From JBAYVY01 sp041674345 (GTDB lineage Bacteria; Planctomycetota; Phycisphaerae; Phycisphaerales; Zrk34): a stretch of DNA of 13,515 nucleotides. Both the position numbers and the translations under genes were made by a program. The notes beneath the pieces were generated by a model that made no database searches, had not been told where the DNA came from, and saw nothing but the letters and a program-made list of their open reading frames with translations. Location of the stretch: the NCBI GenBank assembly GCA_041674345.1, contig JBAYVY010000054.1:1-13515 (forward strand). Reading direction: 5' to 3'. Of the stretch, positions 13,414 to 13,515 are shown piece after piece. Position 1 is the stretch's first letter. Each line of letters opens with the position of its first letter.

Positions 13414-13515
13414 CCTGAGTTTTGGATAAGCGAAGAAAAAGGCGGCCTCCTGCCGAAGTGGTTGTTGTGTACCGCAACCCCAACGGCAAGGAGACCGCGA
13501 TGGATTTTACCGCAC
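13414..13515 (+). mobile_element. Probable left end of an insertion sequence (truncated by the window)
   Basis: The stretch begins CCTGAGTTTTGGATAAGCG, partly matched at 1239-1261, and leads after 86 bases into an ORF with a strong ribosome binding site at the edge of the window. A short terminal-repeat-like sequence followed by a short leader and a gene start is typical of an IS. The family cannot be told from five codons. It marks the right border of the restriction-modification island. Confidence 0.45.
13500..13515 (+). CDS. Start of a gene, probably a transposase (partial)
   Basis: Five codons (M-D-F-T-A) are visible before the window ends. AAGGAG stands six bases before the ATG, the best plus-strand ribosome binding site in the window. 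The transposase reading is inferred from the IS-end-like sequence upstream; the protein itself says nothing. Confidence 0.4.

Noticed and set aside
1..13515. CRISPR array, rRNA or tRNA gene
   Set aside because: No regularly spaced repeats with unique spacers and no rRNA or tRNA signature were seen on either strand.

Overview
This window comes from a high-GC bacterial genome. Two remnants of PEP-CTERM (exosortase-sorted) secreted proteins, a small zinc-ribbon protein with a C-terminal membrane anchor, and dispersed GC-rich palindromes recall Planctomycetota, perhaps Phycisphaerae. That assignment is an inference; there is no rRNA or marker gene here.

Left part (1-1855): the first codons of a minus-strand gene with a strong Shine-Dalgarno, then two minus-strand PEP-CTERM genes. 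Both still show a signal-peptide-like start and a PEP-CTERM tail but are broken by frameshifts, plus a stop codon in one and a lost start codon in the other. Next (1856-4844): a minus-strand P1B-4-type metal-transporting ATPase (SPC and HEGST motifs) split into two reading frames at a run of nine G residues. Diverging from it is a plus-strand zinc-ribbon membrane protein. The ATPase carries several short repeats that translate as extra Ser-Gly stretches.

Middle (4845-5984): a debris-like accessory stretch. It holds a heptanucleotide tandem array, two small translationally coupled ORFs (the second a cysteine-rich protein with a CPVTDCPLW motif, of a kind I associate with phage and mobile elements), and a chimeric SOS remnant in which the N-terminal half of UmuD runs, out of frame, into the C-terminal quarter of an SRAP (YedK/HMCES) protein.

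Right part (5985-13143): an intact three-gene plus-strand restriction-modification locus. It comprises a 1029-residue helicase-nuclease, a Fic-domain protein two bases downstream, and, after a 179-bp intergenic region with paired inverted repeats, a 924-residue beta-class DNA methyltransferase. The helicase-nuclease would cut unmodified DNA, the methyltransferase would protect the host, and the Fic protein would modify a protein target, possibly as a regulatory or toxin-like add-on. The window ends (13414-13515) in what looks like the left end of an insertion sequence with its first gene just starting.

The most unusual signal is a 13-base word (CTTCCGGGGGCGG), present six times, always on the coding strand of the ATPase, nuclease and methyltransferase genes. 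In five of the six it is read in the same frame, giving Ser-Gly-Gly-Gly linkers inside otherwise conserved enzymes.
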